From NCBI GenBank assembly GCA_036984305.1, contig BQWY01000001.1, forward strand, positions 2,935,501-2,999,500: 64,000 nt of DNA. The letters are read 5' to 3'. The notes beneath the pieces are model-generated. The model worked only from the letters and a program-made list of their open reading frames with translations, searched no databases and was not told the DNA's origin. The first letter of the stretch is position 1, and the number at the start of each line of letters is the position of its first letter. The translations under genes and the position numbers were made by a program. The DNA comes from Nitrospira sp. GTDB lineage: Bacteria; Nitrospirota; Nitrospiria; Nitrospirales; Nitrospiraceae. Shown one piece after another: positions 1 to 9,042 of this stretch.

Positions 1-1827
1 GGCCCACTTGAACCAACGCCGCGCGGCCTTTTCGACCGCCGCCGCATCCCCGACATGTGCCCAGCTCTCGGAAAGAAACTTCAAGGCTTCCCCTTTCATC
101 TCACCCAAGGGGAACTCCAGGAGGTACCGGTCGAAGACATTGCGGGCGGCCAGGCCGTCCCGCTGGTCTAGATACGCGCGACCAAGACCGAGCAGCGCGT
201 GCTGCCTCCATTCGGCCTCGCGCGCCATACGCAGGACCTGCTGGTAGAGTGCGATGGATGGCTCGGCAAATCCGAGGCGCCGATGGGACTCGGCCAAATG
301 AAGAATGAGGTCGAGGTGCTCACTTTCCCAATCCGGGCAGGGGCCGAATCGATGGAAGACTTCTACGACGTGATAGTCGTCGGCCTCACGAATGGCCTCC
401 ACCAATTTAGGGCGAAGAATTTCCGCCAGGCGGCGGCGTGCCCGCATCGGCCAGTCGTCGCCGACTACCCGCCCTTCCCGTTGACAGACGGCCTGCAACG
501 TCCTCTGGGCCTGCTTCGACTGGTCCGCCTCGAGATCGAGTTCGGCCAACCGAACCAAGGCCTCGCTGGCCACCATCTTATCGGGATGAGCTGCACTGAT
601 CGATTCGAGGATCTCACGCTGACCCTCCGGGGACAGCGGCGCCCGAAGCCCTGTCGCGAACTGGTCGGCCACATCGAGCGCCAAGGGGTGTCGGGGCTGA
701 CGATCGGCCAACTCTTTGCCCAATTCAGCCAGGCGCAATCGAGCGACCTGGGCCTCCTCGGCTGTAGCGTATTGCTCGATCGTGAGGCCGTAAATCAGTT
801 CGGCCTGGGTGAGGAGCCCGGCCTTCTTCAGACTGTCACCAAGTTGCACCAGCGTAGGCGGAGCCTCGCGATGACGCGGGTAGAGGTTATGAAACGTCAG
901 GAGCAGGCCCCGGGCCACGTCCTCATGGCCTTGCCGGCGCTCGACCTCCGCCACATGCAGCAAGGCCTCCGGGCTTCCTCGCAATCTCTCCGGCCAGTGC
1001 TCCTGGAGCTGGCGGTATAAATCGGCGGCCTCGCTCAGCCGTTGCAGCCCGTAATATCCCTCGGCCAGACCGAACATCACCCAACTTCTCGTCTGCTCGT
1101 CGATTGCTTGGTAACGGAGCCCTTTCAACGTTTCCACAGCCTGACGCGCACGACCTGAATGGAGCTGCATCAGGCCAAGACCTAAAAATGCGCGGGCCTT
1201 GTCCGACGGTTCGGCCGCATCTTTCGCCGCCCTCTCATAGGCCGCCTGGGCCTCCACCTGCCAGCCTTGCTCAGCGTACAGATCTCCGACTCGCCATGCC
1301 GCCCGTGAGGCGTTGAGCGAATCTGGAAACTCGCGAATCAGCGTCTGATAGATCGCGATGGCGTCGAACCGAAACTGGGTCCCGACCTGTTGTGTGTAGA
1401 CCGCCTCCGCTCGATAGGCTCTCGCGATGGGGACCACACCAAATTTCGTGCCCTGTTGCTCGATTCGTTCAAGGGCCGATATCGCCGCGTCGAATTGCCC
1501 GGTGCGCAACTGTGCTTTCGCGGAATCCAAGCTCGCCGCTTCGGCGGTCGTCAGATTGGGCTCGACCCGGGGCCCTGGATCGGGCAAGCTCGAGTCATTC
1601 TTCGCTGTCGGGATCACGCCAGACGACATGGGGGGCAACGATGCGCCGACGCTCGCAGTCTTGTCTCCGAACTCCGCGGCTGACTCATTGGCCCGTCCGG
1701 GAGAGCACAGCAGCGCCACGTCAAGCATCGACGCCGCCAACCAGAATGCGATCGGCCTCGTCATCCAAGAGACACCCGCGCAGGGTGGCCGCTGAAAATC
1801 CTCTTTTGCTGTCGTTGGTCCCGCCAT
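1..1827 (-). CDS. TPR-repeat exported protein, C-terminus cut off by window edge
   Basis: A single leftward frame stays open for 609 codons from the ATG at 1827 to base 1, so the 3' end lies outside the window. The translation is built of helical pairs typical of tetratricopeptide repeats (for example ARAFLGLGLMQLHSGRARQA and RWFKWA-like ends), which mediate protein-protein contacts. A hydrophobic segment after a second ATG at 1764 (MTRPIAFWLAASMLDVALLC) resembles a Sec signal, so 1764 may be the true start; neither ATG has a good Shine-Dalgarno sequence. This is probably a periplasmic scaffold or assembly protein; the specific role is unknown. The apparent plus-strand frames here are antisense shadows. 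Confidence 0.75.
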   Translation of the reverse strand, partial: MAGPTTAKEDFQRPPCAGVSWMTRPIAFWLAASMLDVALLCSPGRANESAAEFGDKTASVGASLPPMSSGVIPTAKNDSSLPDPGPRVEPNLTTAEAASLDSAKAQLRTGQFDAAISALERIEQQGTKFGVVPIARAYRAEAVYTQQVGTQFRFDAIAIYQTLIREFPDSLNASRAAWRVGDLYAEQGWQVEAQAAYERAAKDAAEPSDKARAFLGLGLMQLHSGRARQAVETLKGLRYQAIDEQTRSWVMFGLAEGYYGLQRLSEAADLYRQLQEHWPERLRGSPEALLHVAEVERRQGHEDVARGLLLTFHNLYPRHREAPPTLVQLGDSLKKAGLLTQAELIYGLTIEQYATAEEAQVARLRLAELGKELADRQPRHPLALDVADQFATGLRAPLSPEGQREILESISAAHPDKMVASEALVRLAELDLEADQSKQAQRTLQAVCQREGRVVGDDWPMRARRRLAEILRPKLVEAIREADDYHVVEVFHRFGPCPDWESEHLDLILHLAESHRRLGFAEPSIALYQQVLRMAREAEWRQHALLGLGRAYLDQRDGLAARNVFDRYLLEFPLGEMKGEALKFLSESWAHVGDAAAVEKAARRWFKWA

Positions 1828-1991
1828 GGTGATGCCCAATCGGAGGTCAGCTTCCTAGGCAGCAACTTCCATGCCTCGGCAGACACGGTGAAGATAGCGG
1901 CAATTCTGGCCACGGTGGCCTGCGTCGCGGGCTCACGTTCAAGAATCTGACAGGAGGGGTGTCAACGTGGAGGACAAACGGGACCGAACGG

Positions 1992-3449
1992 TCAAATGAT
2001 TGACGGCTGGTCGATCACGGACGCACTCGATGGACGGACAGAGAGATCCTGTTCGGCAGGGGCTTTCACGTCCAACTTTTTCCGTTTCAGTTTCTCGACA
2101 AGCGTCGTGCGATTGAGACGCAGCAACCGCGCCGCCTTGCTGGTAATGCCGCCGGCTTGATTGAGGGCGGTGATAATCAGTCGATTTTCATACCGTTCGA
2201 GTTCCTTCATCAGGTCGATGCCCTCCTGTGACAGGCTCGGGGGGACGGTCACTCGGGTGTCCGGGGTCGGGCGCGCGGTCTGTACGGTCTCCGGCAGGTC
2301 GACGCTCTCGATCAGCCCTTCCCGCTTGAGGACGACCACGCGTTCGATGAGATTTTCCAGTTCGCGGACGTTCCCCGGCCACTGGTATTCCTCCAGCGCG
2401 GCAAGCGCGGCGTCATCGATACCAACGACCGACGCTCCCTTGCGAGCGTTCAGCCGTTCGATGAAATAGTGAACCAAGAGGGGGATGTCGCTGGCACGAT
2501 GACGCAGAGGAGGCACGACGATCGGAATCACATTGAGTCGATAGTAGAGGTCCTTTCGGAATCGGCCATCCCGTACGGCTGCCTCGAGATCCGCATTCGT
2601 AGCGGCGACAATGCGAACATCGACCTTCACCGCCCGCGCACCACCGACCCGCTCGAAGCTTCGCTCCTGCAATGCGCGCAGTAGCTTCACCTGAAGGGGC
2701 AGGGGCATCTCCCCGATTTCGTCGAGGAACAGTGTGCCGCCATGTGCCAACTCGAAGCGGCCCGCCCGTGCATGATGAGCCCCGCTGAAGGCCCCGCGTT
2801 CGTGGCCGAACAATTCGGATTCGAGAAGGGCTTCTGGAATCGCCGCGCAGTTGACCGGCACGAGTGGACCACGGTGACGACGACTCTGGGTATGCAACGC
2901 CCGAGCGAGGACTTCCTTACCTGTTCCGCTCTCACCCGTGATCAATACCGTACTGTCGCTGTCAGCCACTTTCCGAACGAACTCGACTAGATCCCGCATG
3001 ACGGGACTCTCCCCCACGAGCCCGCTCGCACTGCTTGCCATTTCAGCGGAGGCCTTTGGGGCAACGTTCCGTTTATGCGGCACCCGGACAGCCATCGCCT
3101 GATTGACCGAAGCCATCAGGACCTTCAAGTCCAATGGCTTCCGGATGAAATCCACGGCGCCGGTCCGCATGGCCTCCACGGCCCGCTCGACCGTGCCAAA
3201 ACCGGTCATCACGATAGTCGTGTGCGACGGATCGTCAGCGAGAATACGTTCGACGACGGCAACCCCATCCATGTCCGGGAGTTGCAAATCCGTGAGGACG
3301 AGGTCGGTCGAGTGCTCCTCGAGATACTCCAGCGCCGCACGTCCCGTCGAGACGCTGGCGACGTCCCATCCTTCATTCTCAAAGAGCCGGGTCAGCAGAC
3401 CCTGAATCGCATGATCGTCCTCAACCACCAGCACTCGTCGCGGATGCAT
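1992..3449 (-). CDS. Sigma-54-dependent response regulator, NtrC class
   Basis: The 485-residue protein has the three NtrC-family domains in order. An N-terminal receiver has acidic residues near 10-12, phospho-acceptor D54 and a conserved lysine near 104. A central AAA+ domain has Walker A GESGTGKE at 172-179 and a Walker B ending FLDEIGEM near 241-248. A C-terminal Fis-type helix-turn-helix follows. The sigma-54 contact loop reads GAFSGA (219-224) instead of the common GAFTGA, a conservative change. A GGAG stands five bases before the ATG. It activates transcription from -24/-12 promoters when phosphorylated. It lies downstream of a hybrid kinase and a receiver protein on the same strand, its probable partners. 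Target genes cannot be seen. Confidence 0.93.
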   Translation of the reverse strand: MHPRRVLVVEDDHAIQGLLTRLFENEGWDVASVSTGRAALEYLEEHSTDLVLTDLQLPDMDGVAVVERILADDPSHTTIVMTGFGTVERAVEAMRTGAVDFIRKPLDLKVLMASVNQAMAVRVPHKRNVAPKASAEMASSASGLVGESPVMRDLVEFVRKVADSDSTVLITGESGTGKEVLARALHTQSRRHRGPLVPVNCAAIPEALLESELFGHERGAFSGAHHARAGRFELAHGGTLFLDEIGEMPLPLQVKLLRALQERSFERVGGARAVKVDVRIVAATNADLEAAVRDGRFRKDLYYRLNVIPIVVPPLRHRASDIPLLVHYFIERLNARKGASVVGIDDAALAALEEYQWPGNVRELENLIERVVVLKREGLIESVDLPETVQTARPTPDTRVTVPPSLSQEGIDLMKELERYENRLIITALNQAGGITSKAARLLRLNRTTLVEKLKRKKLDVKAPAEQDLSVRPSSASVIDQPSII

Positions 3450-3722
3450 ATGACTCCATCATGAGACCTGCAAGGTAATGAGACTGACTAGCGCAGGCAG
3501 CCCGTCTCTGGGAGGGCACCGGACGGCCTATGACGCCGACTGGGCGGGATGCTTGATCCCAGCGCCTCGTATGTATGACAGTTCTAAAGATAGTAGACAT
3601 ACTAATATTGAGAAGAATCGAATGATTCTGTGGAGAGGAAGAAAACAGACCTAGTATAATAGAATCCTAATACCCTATAGTTTTCTCGTATATAGAGTAT
3701 ACATTCATAGGCTTTTATGCAC
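3450..3722. other. AT-rich intergenic island between kinase and sigma-54 regulator genes
   Basis: No gene is supported here. From about 3570 to 3720 the sequence is strikingly AT-rich compared with its surroundings and holds short inverted repeats: AGAATC/GATTCT at 3614-3629 and GTATA/TATAC at 3688-3702. Read leftward it contains TATTATACT and TATA-rich strings that could serve as -10 elements for the regulator gene starting at 3449. I cannot fix a single promoter. It may also carry the 3' end of the kinase transcript. Confidence 0.5.
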
Positions 3723-5354
3723 CTAGCTCACAAGGCTCCCGGCTGAGGTTTCTGGAGATACCGAGTCGGCGGCCTGGACGGATTCCCCGTCCAGTACCTT
3801 CCGAACGCGACTGGCCAACATATACGGTGTAAATGGTTTCGGTAAAAAATCGAGACTGGCTGAGCTGATTCCATGACGAACGATTTCGTCGTCCGTATAC
3901 CCGGACATAAACATCACTTTGCTATCAGGCCAACGTCCCCTGAGGTGTCCGGCCAGCTCTCGGCCTCCCATTTGAGGCATGACAATATCGGTTAAGACTA
4001 AATCGATCGGTTCACTGTAGTGACTCACCAAGAGGAGCGCTTCGATCCCATCACGTGCCTCCAATACGCGGTATCCGCGTCCCCGAAGCGTATCCCGAAC
4101 CAGAGCCAAGACAGCCGGCTCGTCCTCCACCACCAAAATGCCCTCCGTCCCGCGCAGTTGCTCCATTCGGGGCGGGTCTTTGATCTCCACGGTCGCCGGC
4201 GCATCGACCCGCGGAAAATAGATCGAGAACGTCGTACCGCGTCCCAGTTCGCTGCTCACCGTCAGAGAGCCGCCGCTTTGCTTGACGACTCCAAAGACCG
4301 TGGACAGCCCAAGCCCCGTGCCCTTCCCTTTTGGCTTCGTCGTAAAGAACGGCTCGAAAATATGCGGCAGCACCTTTGAATCGATTCCTGTTCCGGTGTC
4401 GGAGACGTGCACGACGACGTAAGGGCCGGGCGGAGTTTCCAATTTGGCGACCTTGATCGCCTGCTCTGTGAGCTCTTCATTGTCGATACTGATGACAAGT
4501 CGACCGCCTTCCGGCATGGCATCACGGGCATTGACTGCAAGATTCAAGAGCACCTGCTCCAGCTGTCCAGGATCCACTTTGATGCGGCCCACTTGCTCCC
4601 GCGGCTCCAGAATCAGTTGAATGCTGTCGCCTGCCAGCGTCCGCAACATCTGAGCCATGCCCTTGAGCACGTTATTGACGTCCACCACCTTGGGCTGGAG
4701 GACTTGGCGCCGACTGAACGCCAAGAGCTGAGACGTGAGCCCGGCCGCCCGCTGTCCCGCTTGAGCGATCTGATCAATGCTCTGCCGTTGGAATTCGTCG
4801 AGCGTTCCCTCCTCGAGAAGAAGTGCGCTATGGCCGTTGATAACGGTCAGCATGTTGTTAAAATCGTGCGCGATGCCACCGGCTAACTTTCCGACCGCTT
4901 CCATTTTTTGTGCCTGCCGCATCTGCGCTTCGAGCTTTCGATGCGCGGTCACGTTGTGCAGGACAATTTGCATCGGGCCGCCCGGATCGTGGGTGAGCGG
5001 GCCGGCGCACAGCTCCACGTCGACAGTCTGGCCATCGCAGGACAACATTTTTCGATACACGGCTGGGACCGGCTCGCCACGGCCGAAGGTTGCCTGCAAG
5101 GCCCGTGTTGTCTCGGGGTCGTGTTCGGGGTGAACAAAATCCCAAAATACGCGACCGATCAACTGCTCTCGATCGACAATGGCAAACAGCGACAGCGCGG
5201 CTCGATTCGCCTGGAGGATCCGCCCACCCTGAACCACCAAGATTCCATCGGGCGACAGTTCGACGAGGCGCTCATACCAGGACTCGTGATCCACCGGCGG
5301 ACTTCCTGCTATCGACGGGATTTCAGGACCCATGGACCGATTCGGCGTTCCCAC
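3723..5354 (-). CDS. PAS-domain hybrid histidine kinase with C-terminal receiver
   Basis: The protein has 543 residues and no obvious membrane segment, so it is probably cytoplasmic. Order: a PAS domain (about 25-140), a HisKA dimerisation domain with the phospho-acceptor in GGIAHDFNN (H163), an ATP-binding domain with N box near N275, DTGTG near 319, FEPFFTTK near 333 and GTGLGL near 345, then a receiver domain with D456. The GTG start is preceded by AAGGGGA. The architecture is that of kinases which sense small ligands or redox state through PAS. The neighbours are a NtrC-class regulator downstream and a single-domain receiver upstream, suggesting a phosphorelay. The signal is unknown. Confidence 0.92.
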   Translation of the reverse strand: MGTPNRSMGPEIPSIAGSPPVDHESWYERLVELSPDGILVVQGGRILQANRAALSLFAIVDREQLIGRVFWDFVHPEHDPETTRALQATFGRGEPVPAVYRKMLSCDGQTVDVELCAGPLTHDPGGPMQIVLHNVTAHRKLEAQMRQAQKMEAVGKLAGGIAHDFNNMLTVINGHSALLLEEGTLDEFQRQSIDQIAQAGQRAAGLTSQLLAFSRRQVLQPKVVDVNNVLKGMAQMLRTLAGDSIQLILEPREQVGRIKVDPGQLEQVLLNLAVNARDAMPEGGRLVISIDNEELTEQAIKVAKLETPPGPYVVVHVSDTGTGIDSKVLPHIFEPFFTTKPKGKGTGLGLSTVFGVVKQSGGSLTVSSELGRGTTFSIYFPRVDAPATVEIKDPPRMEQLRGTEGILVVEDEPAVLALVRDTLRGRGYRVLEARDGIEALLLVSHYSEPIDLVLTDIVMPQMGGRELAGHLRGRWPDSKVMFMSGYTDDEIVRHGISSASLDFLPKPFTPYMLASRVRKVLDGESVQAADSVSPETSAGSLVS

Positions 5355-5552
5355 TCAGTTCCCCTTCCATTGAGGCTGAACAGTGCGCTTGAAGCGGGGC
5401 GCGTGCATGTCTGAAGCCCCTGGAGCAGCAGTGGTGACGGCGTGGCGGTGAGGAGCCGGCACGTTCCACTCCTCCAACCGCCGCCGTGATAGTGCCGATT
5501 TTCTACTTCACAGCCGACGCACATGGTCGCTCTGACCGGCGAAGCACAGCCC

Positions 5553-5948
5553 CTAGCCCGCCCGGCCCGACACGCTCGCTGGCAAGGCCGCGGCCCCCAG
5601 TGCCCGCGAGAGAGCATCGCCGAGACGGTGCAACGAAAACTCCTTCGGCAAGAAGTCCACGACACCGAGCTCACGTGCCTCGTCCTGTGCGGTTTCCGAC
5701 CCCCCGCCGGTCAGCATCACGACCGGGGCCGAAGGATTCACGGAGCGTATTTTTTTGAGGACGGAAATCCCATCCATATCGGGAAGATTGAGGTCGAGAA
5801 TGGTGACCTGCGGATGCTCCTTCACGAAAGTCTCAATACCTCGGTGGCCCATGCTGGCCAAGATGACCTCATGGCCCTTGCGCTTGAGGACCGTATTCAA
5901 CAGTTCCAGCACGAATGGCTCGTCATCGATGACTAGAATCTTGGCCAT
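5553..5948 (-). CDS. Single-domain response regulator (receiver only)
   Basis: The 131-residue protein is essentially one CheY-like receiver: D8/D9 acidic pair, phospho-acceptor D52 in the string TILDLNLPDMDG, a T/S near 83 and a lysine in PKEF near 105. No output domain follows, only a short Ala-rich tail. I chose the ATG at 5948 because AAAGGGGAA lies just upstream; an in-frame ATG eight codons earlier lacks this. It could be a phosphate shuttle for the kinase encoded at 3723-5354 or an allosteric regulator. Pairing is inferred from adjacency only. Confidence 0.88.
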   Translation of the reverse strand: MAKILVIDDEPFVLELLNTVLKRKGHEVILASMGHRGIETFVKEHPQVTILDLNLPDMDGISVLKKIRSVNPSAPVVMLTGGGSETAQDEARELGVVDFLPKEFSLHRLGDALSRALGAAALPASVSGRAG

Positions 5949-6312
5949 AGAATTCCCCTTTGTAGACTTCATCGGCAGAAGGACGGAGAACCTTTAGTGA
6001 AACAGGTCGTACCTGTCGTTACAACCGAGCTCACGACACCCCAACGCCCATTCGGAGCCGATCCGGCACTCCACGCCGAGGTGGAAGATCTAAACTCGCG
6101 ATCAGACGCGTAGGCCGAGCGAGCAGCCCTCCCTGCGCCAGACGCCGTCCGGCTCTATACAGACGAAGCTATCCGTTCTCGAGGTCGCGTAGCAGTGAGT
6201 CACGCGGCGTGGGATTGAATCAACCGACTCGCACCAATAAATGGTCGATGGGGAACAGGCCGCCAGACCTACGCATAGTGAGTCACCCTGTGGGCAGTAA
6301 AAGCAGACGCGC
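5949..6312. other. Intergenic region, no supported gene
   Basis: Between the receiver gene and the terminator of the cytochrome gene I see no coding region with plausible composition or ribosome-binding site. A 70-codon leftward frame at 6102-6314 is rich in Cys, Ser and Arg and resembles no protein. It probably carries the promoter of the receiver gene, but no clear -35/-10 pair was found. Confidence 0.4.
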
Positions 6313-6348
6313 AAAAGGAAAAGGGCGACGGATACACATCCGTCGCCC
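6313..6348 (-). terminator. Rho-independent terminator of the cytochrome c gene
   Basis: A perfect 11-base stem (GGGCGACGGAT at 6323-6333 with ATCCGTCGCCC at 6338-6348) closes on a four-base loop. Read leftward, it is followed by TTTTCCTTTT (complement of 6313-6322). It lies about 38 bases past the stop codon of the cytochrome gene, so it ends that leftward transcript. Confidence 0.88.
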
Positions 6349-6385
6349 TCATGCTCGCCCTCACAAGCCCGTGAGGAAGAGTGTC

Positions 6386-6829
6386 TTACTTCTTGCAGAA
6401 GCTCCGCTCGTAGTTGATGATCGTCCAGGCCTCTTCCTCATTGATGGCCGAACCGATCAAGGGCACCATACCCGTGCCCGGGCTGCCGTTCTTGATGACC
6501 CAGAACAGTTCGCCGTCCTTCCGCTTCTTATGGAATGCGCAATTGGTGAAGTTGCGGGGGCTCGGATTCAGAATCGCACCCGCCGGGCCCTTGCCGTCTC
6601 CGTCTTTACCATGGCAATTCACGCAGGTGCCCTTGCCTTCGAACAACGCCTTGCCCTTGGCGATGTTTTCCGGGCTGGCAGCTACGGGGTTCTTCATCTG
6701 CTTAGCTTCAGACATTTGGTCCGATGGAACACGTGGCTTCAACGGATCCTTTTCCTCGGCCAAGGAAACCGAGGCCGTCATGAATACGCCGACCGCTGCA
6801 ACTGCAAAAACCCTCGCAAGATAACCCAT
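6386..6829 (-). CDS. Exported monohaem cytochrome c
   Basis: The 147-residue protein starts with a Sec signal peptide (MGYLARVFAVAAVGVFMTAS, cleavage near residue 24) and carries one haem-binding motif C69-V-N-C72-H73. A likely axial methionine is M121 in GTGMVPL, giving a class I periplasmic c-type cytochrome. The gene has a strong AAAGGAGG before the ATG, its own promoter at 6965-6994 and a terminator at 6323-6348, so it is probably a single-gene transcript. It should shuttle electrons between periplasmic partners or form a module of a respiratory complex; the partner is not encoded nearby. Upstream in-frame codons are not counted because of the ribosome-binding site. Confidence 0.92.
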   Translation of the reverse strand: MGYLARVFAVAAVGVFMTASVSLAEEKDPLKPRVPSDQMSEAKQMKNPVAASPENIAKGKALFEGKGTCVNCHGKDGDGKGPAGAILNPSPRNFTNCAFHKKRKDGELFWVIKNGSPGTGMVPLIGSAINEEEAWTIINYERSFCKK

Positions 6830-6953
6830 CACACTCCTCCTTTGTGGTAAACCCTGACAGGCGACACTGTGAACGCTCGTGCCGATGAACTCCGCGCCCA
6901 TTCCCCCTGACAAAGAGAGACGATACGCCCATAAGGCTCTATAACGACGGGAG

Positions 6954-6981
6954 AAAGGCGTTGAAATATAACAACGCCCTT
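6954..6981. promoter_or_regulatory. Inverted repeat overlapping the -10 of the cytochrome promoter
   Basis: GGCGTTG at 6957-6963 and CAACGCC at 6972-6978 form a perfect 7-base inverted repeat with an 8-base AT-rich centre. The symmetry extends outward to about 10 bases with one mismatch (AAAGGCGTTG against AAGGGCGTTG). The centre contains the -10 hexamer, a typical position for a repressor operator. The cognate regulator is unknown. Confidence 0.5.
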
Positions 6982-6994
6982 CCAATCTTGTCAA
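6965..6994 (-). promoter_or_regulatory. Sigma-70-type promoter of the cytochrome c gene
   Basis: Read leftward: TTGACA (complement of 6989-6994), an 18-base spacer, then TATATT (complement of 6965-6970). Both hexamers are near consensus. The transcript would have a leader of roughly 125 bases before the ATG at 6829. Confidence 0.75.
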
Positions 6995-7377
6995 CCCAAC
7001 TGGATAGACGAATAATACGCTATCCACTTGATACCGCCGGCTAAATCGAACGCGACGGCTCGAGTTGTACTCGCGCTTCCGGCCCTGGTCTTAATCAAGA
7101 GTCGTGCCCGGTTGCCAACCACAATTTTAATGAGGTTTTGCGCACTTCCGGTATATGCTGAGAGTGTGAACGTAGTTGCCGCAATTCCTGAGGTGATTTT
7201 CCGCCTCATCGGCTCACGAACGCCTCACCCACCGAGCTCAGGAAACTGAGTGCAAGTCGTCGACAGGCTCACTCGCATAGTCTAAGGGGAACTGTATGAG
7301 AAAGAGATTAAGGGAGGACGCTGTGATCTTGGCGGGAAACGACAAGGCCTCGGGGTCGGCTGTCTCCTTTGGCTATT
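6995..7377. other. Intergenic region, no supported gene
   Basis: No convincing gene, RNA or terminator was found between the cytochrome promoter and the end of the RodZ-like gene. Short frames on both strands (for example plus 7028-7249) lack ribosome-binding sites and family-like sequence. Confidence 0.4.
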
Positions 7378-8298
7378 TTAGCTATCTCGTTTCAGTATCA
7401 CATCTCGCACGACCTTCCCACTCGGGCCGAACGGCTTCTGGGGTTTGCCGTTCAATTCCGCCTTCACGCCCCCCGCATTGCCGAGGGTCAGAGCAAATTG
7501 ATCCATCGCCTTCCACTGGGCTCGTTCACCGGGACGCATGAGGGCTTCGACGGGACTTCCTCCATCGATTTGGACGACGACCCAGCTAAGTTCCACCGCC
7601 TCCAGATCGAGCAAAAGCGGATCCCCGGAACTTGGCCCATCAACCGACAGACCAGCAAGAGGTCCTTCCGTCCCCCCACCCGTTTGGGCGGAGGGTGCCG
7701 ACTGGATCGGTGTCTGTGGCGCGGACGACTCGACGGGTGCGGCGGCGGCGTGGGGTTTTGTCGGAGGGAGCGGGGCAGAATTGACCTCTTCGGCCAGAGC
7801 ATCAGATTCTCCCGGTGACTGCGCGCCGGCCGACGCAACGTCCTTGCCGGTACGGGCCGTGGCCGCCGCCTTGGTCGGAGGCGTGAAGTCCTGGGAGGCG
7901 CGCTTGAGGAGCTGGCCGGACTGCTGCCGAGTCAACAAGATCACCAATACGCCGAGGGCCACGGCAATGGCAAACCCGACCGCCTTTCGGCTCGATCGCT
8001 TCCGCCGATCTTCCTCTTCCTGTTTTTGTCGGAGCCGTTCCCGCTCATTTTGCTTGTCGTAGTAGGACCCGGCCGACTGCACGAACCGCTGTATGGCATC
8101 CTCTTCGTCCAGCCCAAGGGACCGCGCGTACGATCGGACGAATCCGCGGGCGAACACCTGGTCCGGCAGCTTGGCATAGTTCCCCTCCTCGATGGCGCGC
8201 ACAAAGTCCGCACGGATCCTGGTTTTGAGGGCAACTTCCTCCACACTCAGACCTTTGGTCTCTCGTACCTGCTTGAAGAATTCGCCAATCGAGTCCAT
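7378..8298 (-). CDS. rodZ: RodZ-like helix-turn-helix membrane protein
   Basis: The 306 residues show the RodZ layout: an N-terminal Xre/Cro-type helix-turn-helix of about 70 residues (MDSIGEFFKQVRETKGLSVE onward), a basic stretch, one transmembrane helix near 105-122 (AVGFAIAVALGVLVILL), a Pro/Ala-rich linker and a C-terminal periplasmic domain of about 75 residues like DUF4115. RodZ anchors MreB to the membrane and maintains rod shape. GGAGGAG precedes the ATG. It closes the long leftward series that starts with tolQ, which fits an envelope role. Assignment rests on architecture; the periplasmic part is divergent. Confidence 0.8.
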   Translation of the reverse strand: MDSIGEFFKQVRETKGLSVEEVALKTRIRADFVRAIEEGNYAKLPDQVFARGFVRSYARSLGLDEEDAIQRFVQSAGSYYDKQNERERLRQKQEEEDRRKRSSRKAVGFAIAVALGVLVILLTRQQSGQLLKRASQDFTPPTKAAATARTGKDVASAGAQSPGESDALAEEVNSAPLPPTKPHAAAAPVESSAPQTPIQSAPSAQTGGGTEGPLAGLSVDGPSSGDPLLLDLEAVELSWVVVQIDGGSPVEALMRPGERAQWKAMDQFALTLGNAGGVKAELNGKPQKPFGPSGKVVRDVILKRDS

Positions 8299-8358
8299 CC
8301 AACGCTCCTCCGACGCCCCAGTCCAACGACCTCCATCGCATCGATGCCGAGAAATCCG

Positions 8359-9042
8359 CTAGTACTGCTTGAGATTCCTCAGTAGTTCCTCGGCGGCCAC
8401 CCCGTACTCGCCCCCTTTGTCCATGGCGGCAACCTTTTTCAAGGTCTCCTTCGCCCGCTGCTCGAACCCCAGTCCGAGATAGGCCCGGCCGAGCTCCAGG
8501 TTCAACATGGCCGGCGGAATGTTCGGTGGCTTGACCAGCGCCGCGTCTTCAAACGCACCGACTGCGGCCTTCATATCTCCCGTTTTGACCAACGCTCGCC
8601 CTAAATGAAATCGAGCGAGGTCCGGAGTCTCGTATAAGGGATTGGCCAATGCCTTGCGATACTCCACGATGGCTTCGTCCCACCGGTCCTGTTGGGCAAG
8701 GATCTGCCCCAAATACGTGTGCGAGGCCGAGTGCTCATCATCCAATCGCAGCACCCTCTTGAATTCGTCTTCAGCCTCGCGATACTTCCCCTGTTGCGCG
8801 TAGATATGTCCCAAGCCGTAGTGCGCGTCGCGGTTATCCGGATTGAGCTGGACCGCCTTCTGAAACGACACGAACGCCCGCTGACGGTCGGTGCTCAGAT
8901 TGGCCAGCCCCTCGCGGTAGTAGCCTTCCGACTTGCGCAGGTCCTGCTGCGAGGGCGCGCACGCGGAGGCCAGACACACCGTCAGGGCCAACACGCTCGC
9001 TCGCCACCTATTCCCCTGATAGTCGCTGCAGTGGTGATTCAT
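8359..9042 (-). CDS. TPR-repeat lipoprotein
   Basis: The 227-residue protein begins with a signal peptide ending in a lipobox (LASAC at about 24-28), predicting lipid attachment at the cysteine. The mature part is about five tetratricopeptide repeats, with signatures such as AHYGLGHIYAQQGKYREAED and DEAIVEYRKALANP. Its ATG overlaps the stop of the PfkB-kinase gene by four bases, implying translational coupling. Proteins of this kind (PilF/NlpI-like) scaffold envelope or pilus assembly; I cannot decide which partner applies. Confidence 0.85.
   Translation of the reverse strand: MNHHCSDYQGNRWRASVLALTVCLASACAPSQQDLRKSEGYYREGLANLSTDRQRAFVSFQKAVQLNPDNRDAHYGLGHIYAQQGKYREAEDEFKRVLRLDDEHSASHTYLGQILAQQDRWDEAIVEYRKALANPLYETPDLARFHLGRALVKTGDMKAAVGAFEDAALVKPPNIPPAMLNLELGRAYLGLGFEQRAKETLKKVAAMDKGGEYGVAAEELLRNLKQY

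Noticed and set aside
199-1020. A 273-codon rightward frame in the first kilobase
   Set aside because: It is antisense to a leftward frame that stays open for more than 600 codons and reads as TPR repeats. The rightward translation has no family-like features.
6102-6314. A 70-codon leftward frame in the gap before the cytochrome gene
   Set aside because: Unusual Cys/Ser/Arg composition, no ribosome-binding site, and it lies beyond the cytochrome terminator.
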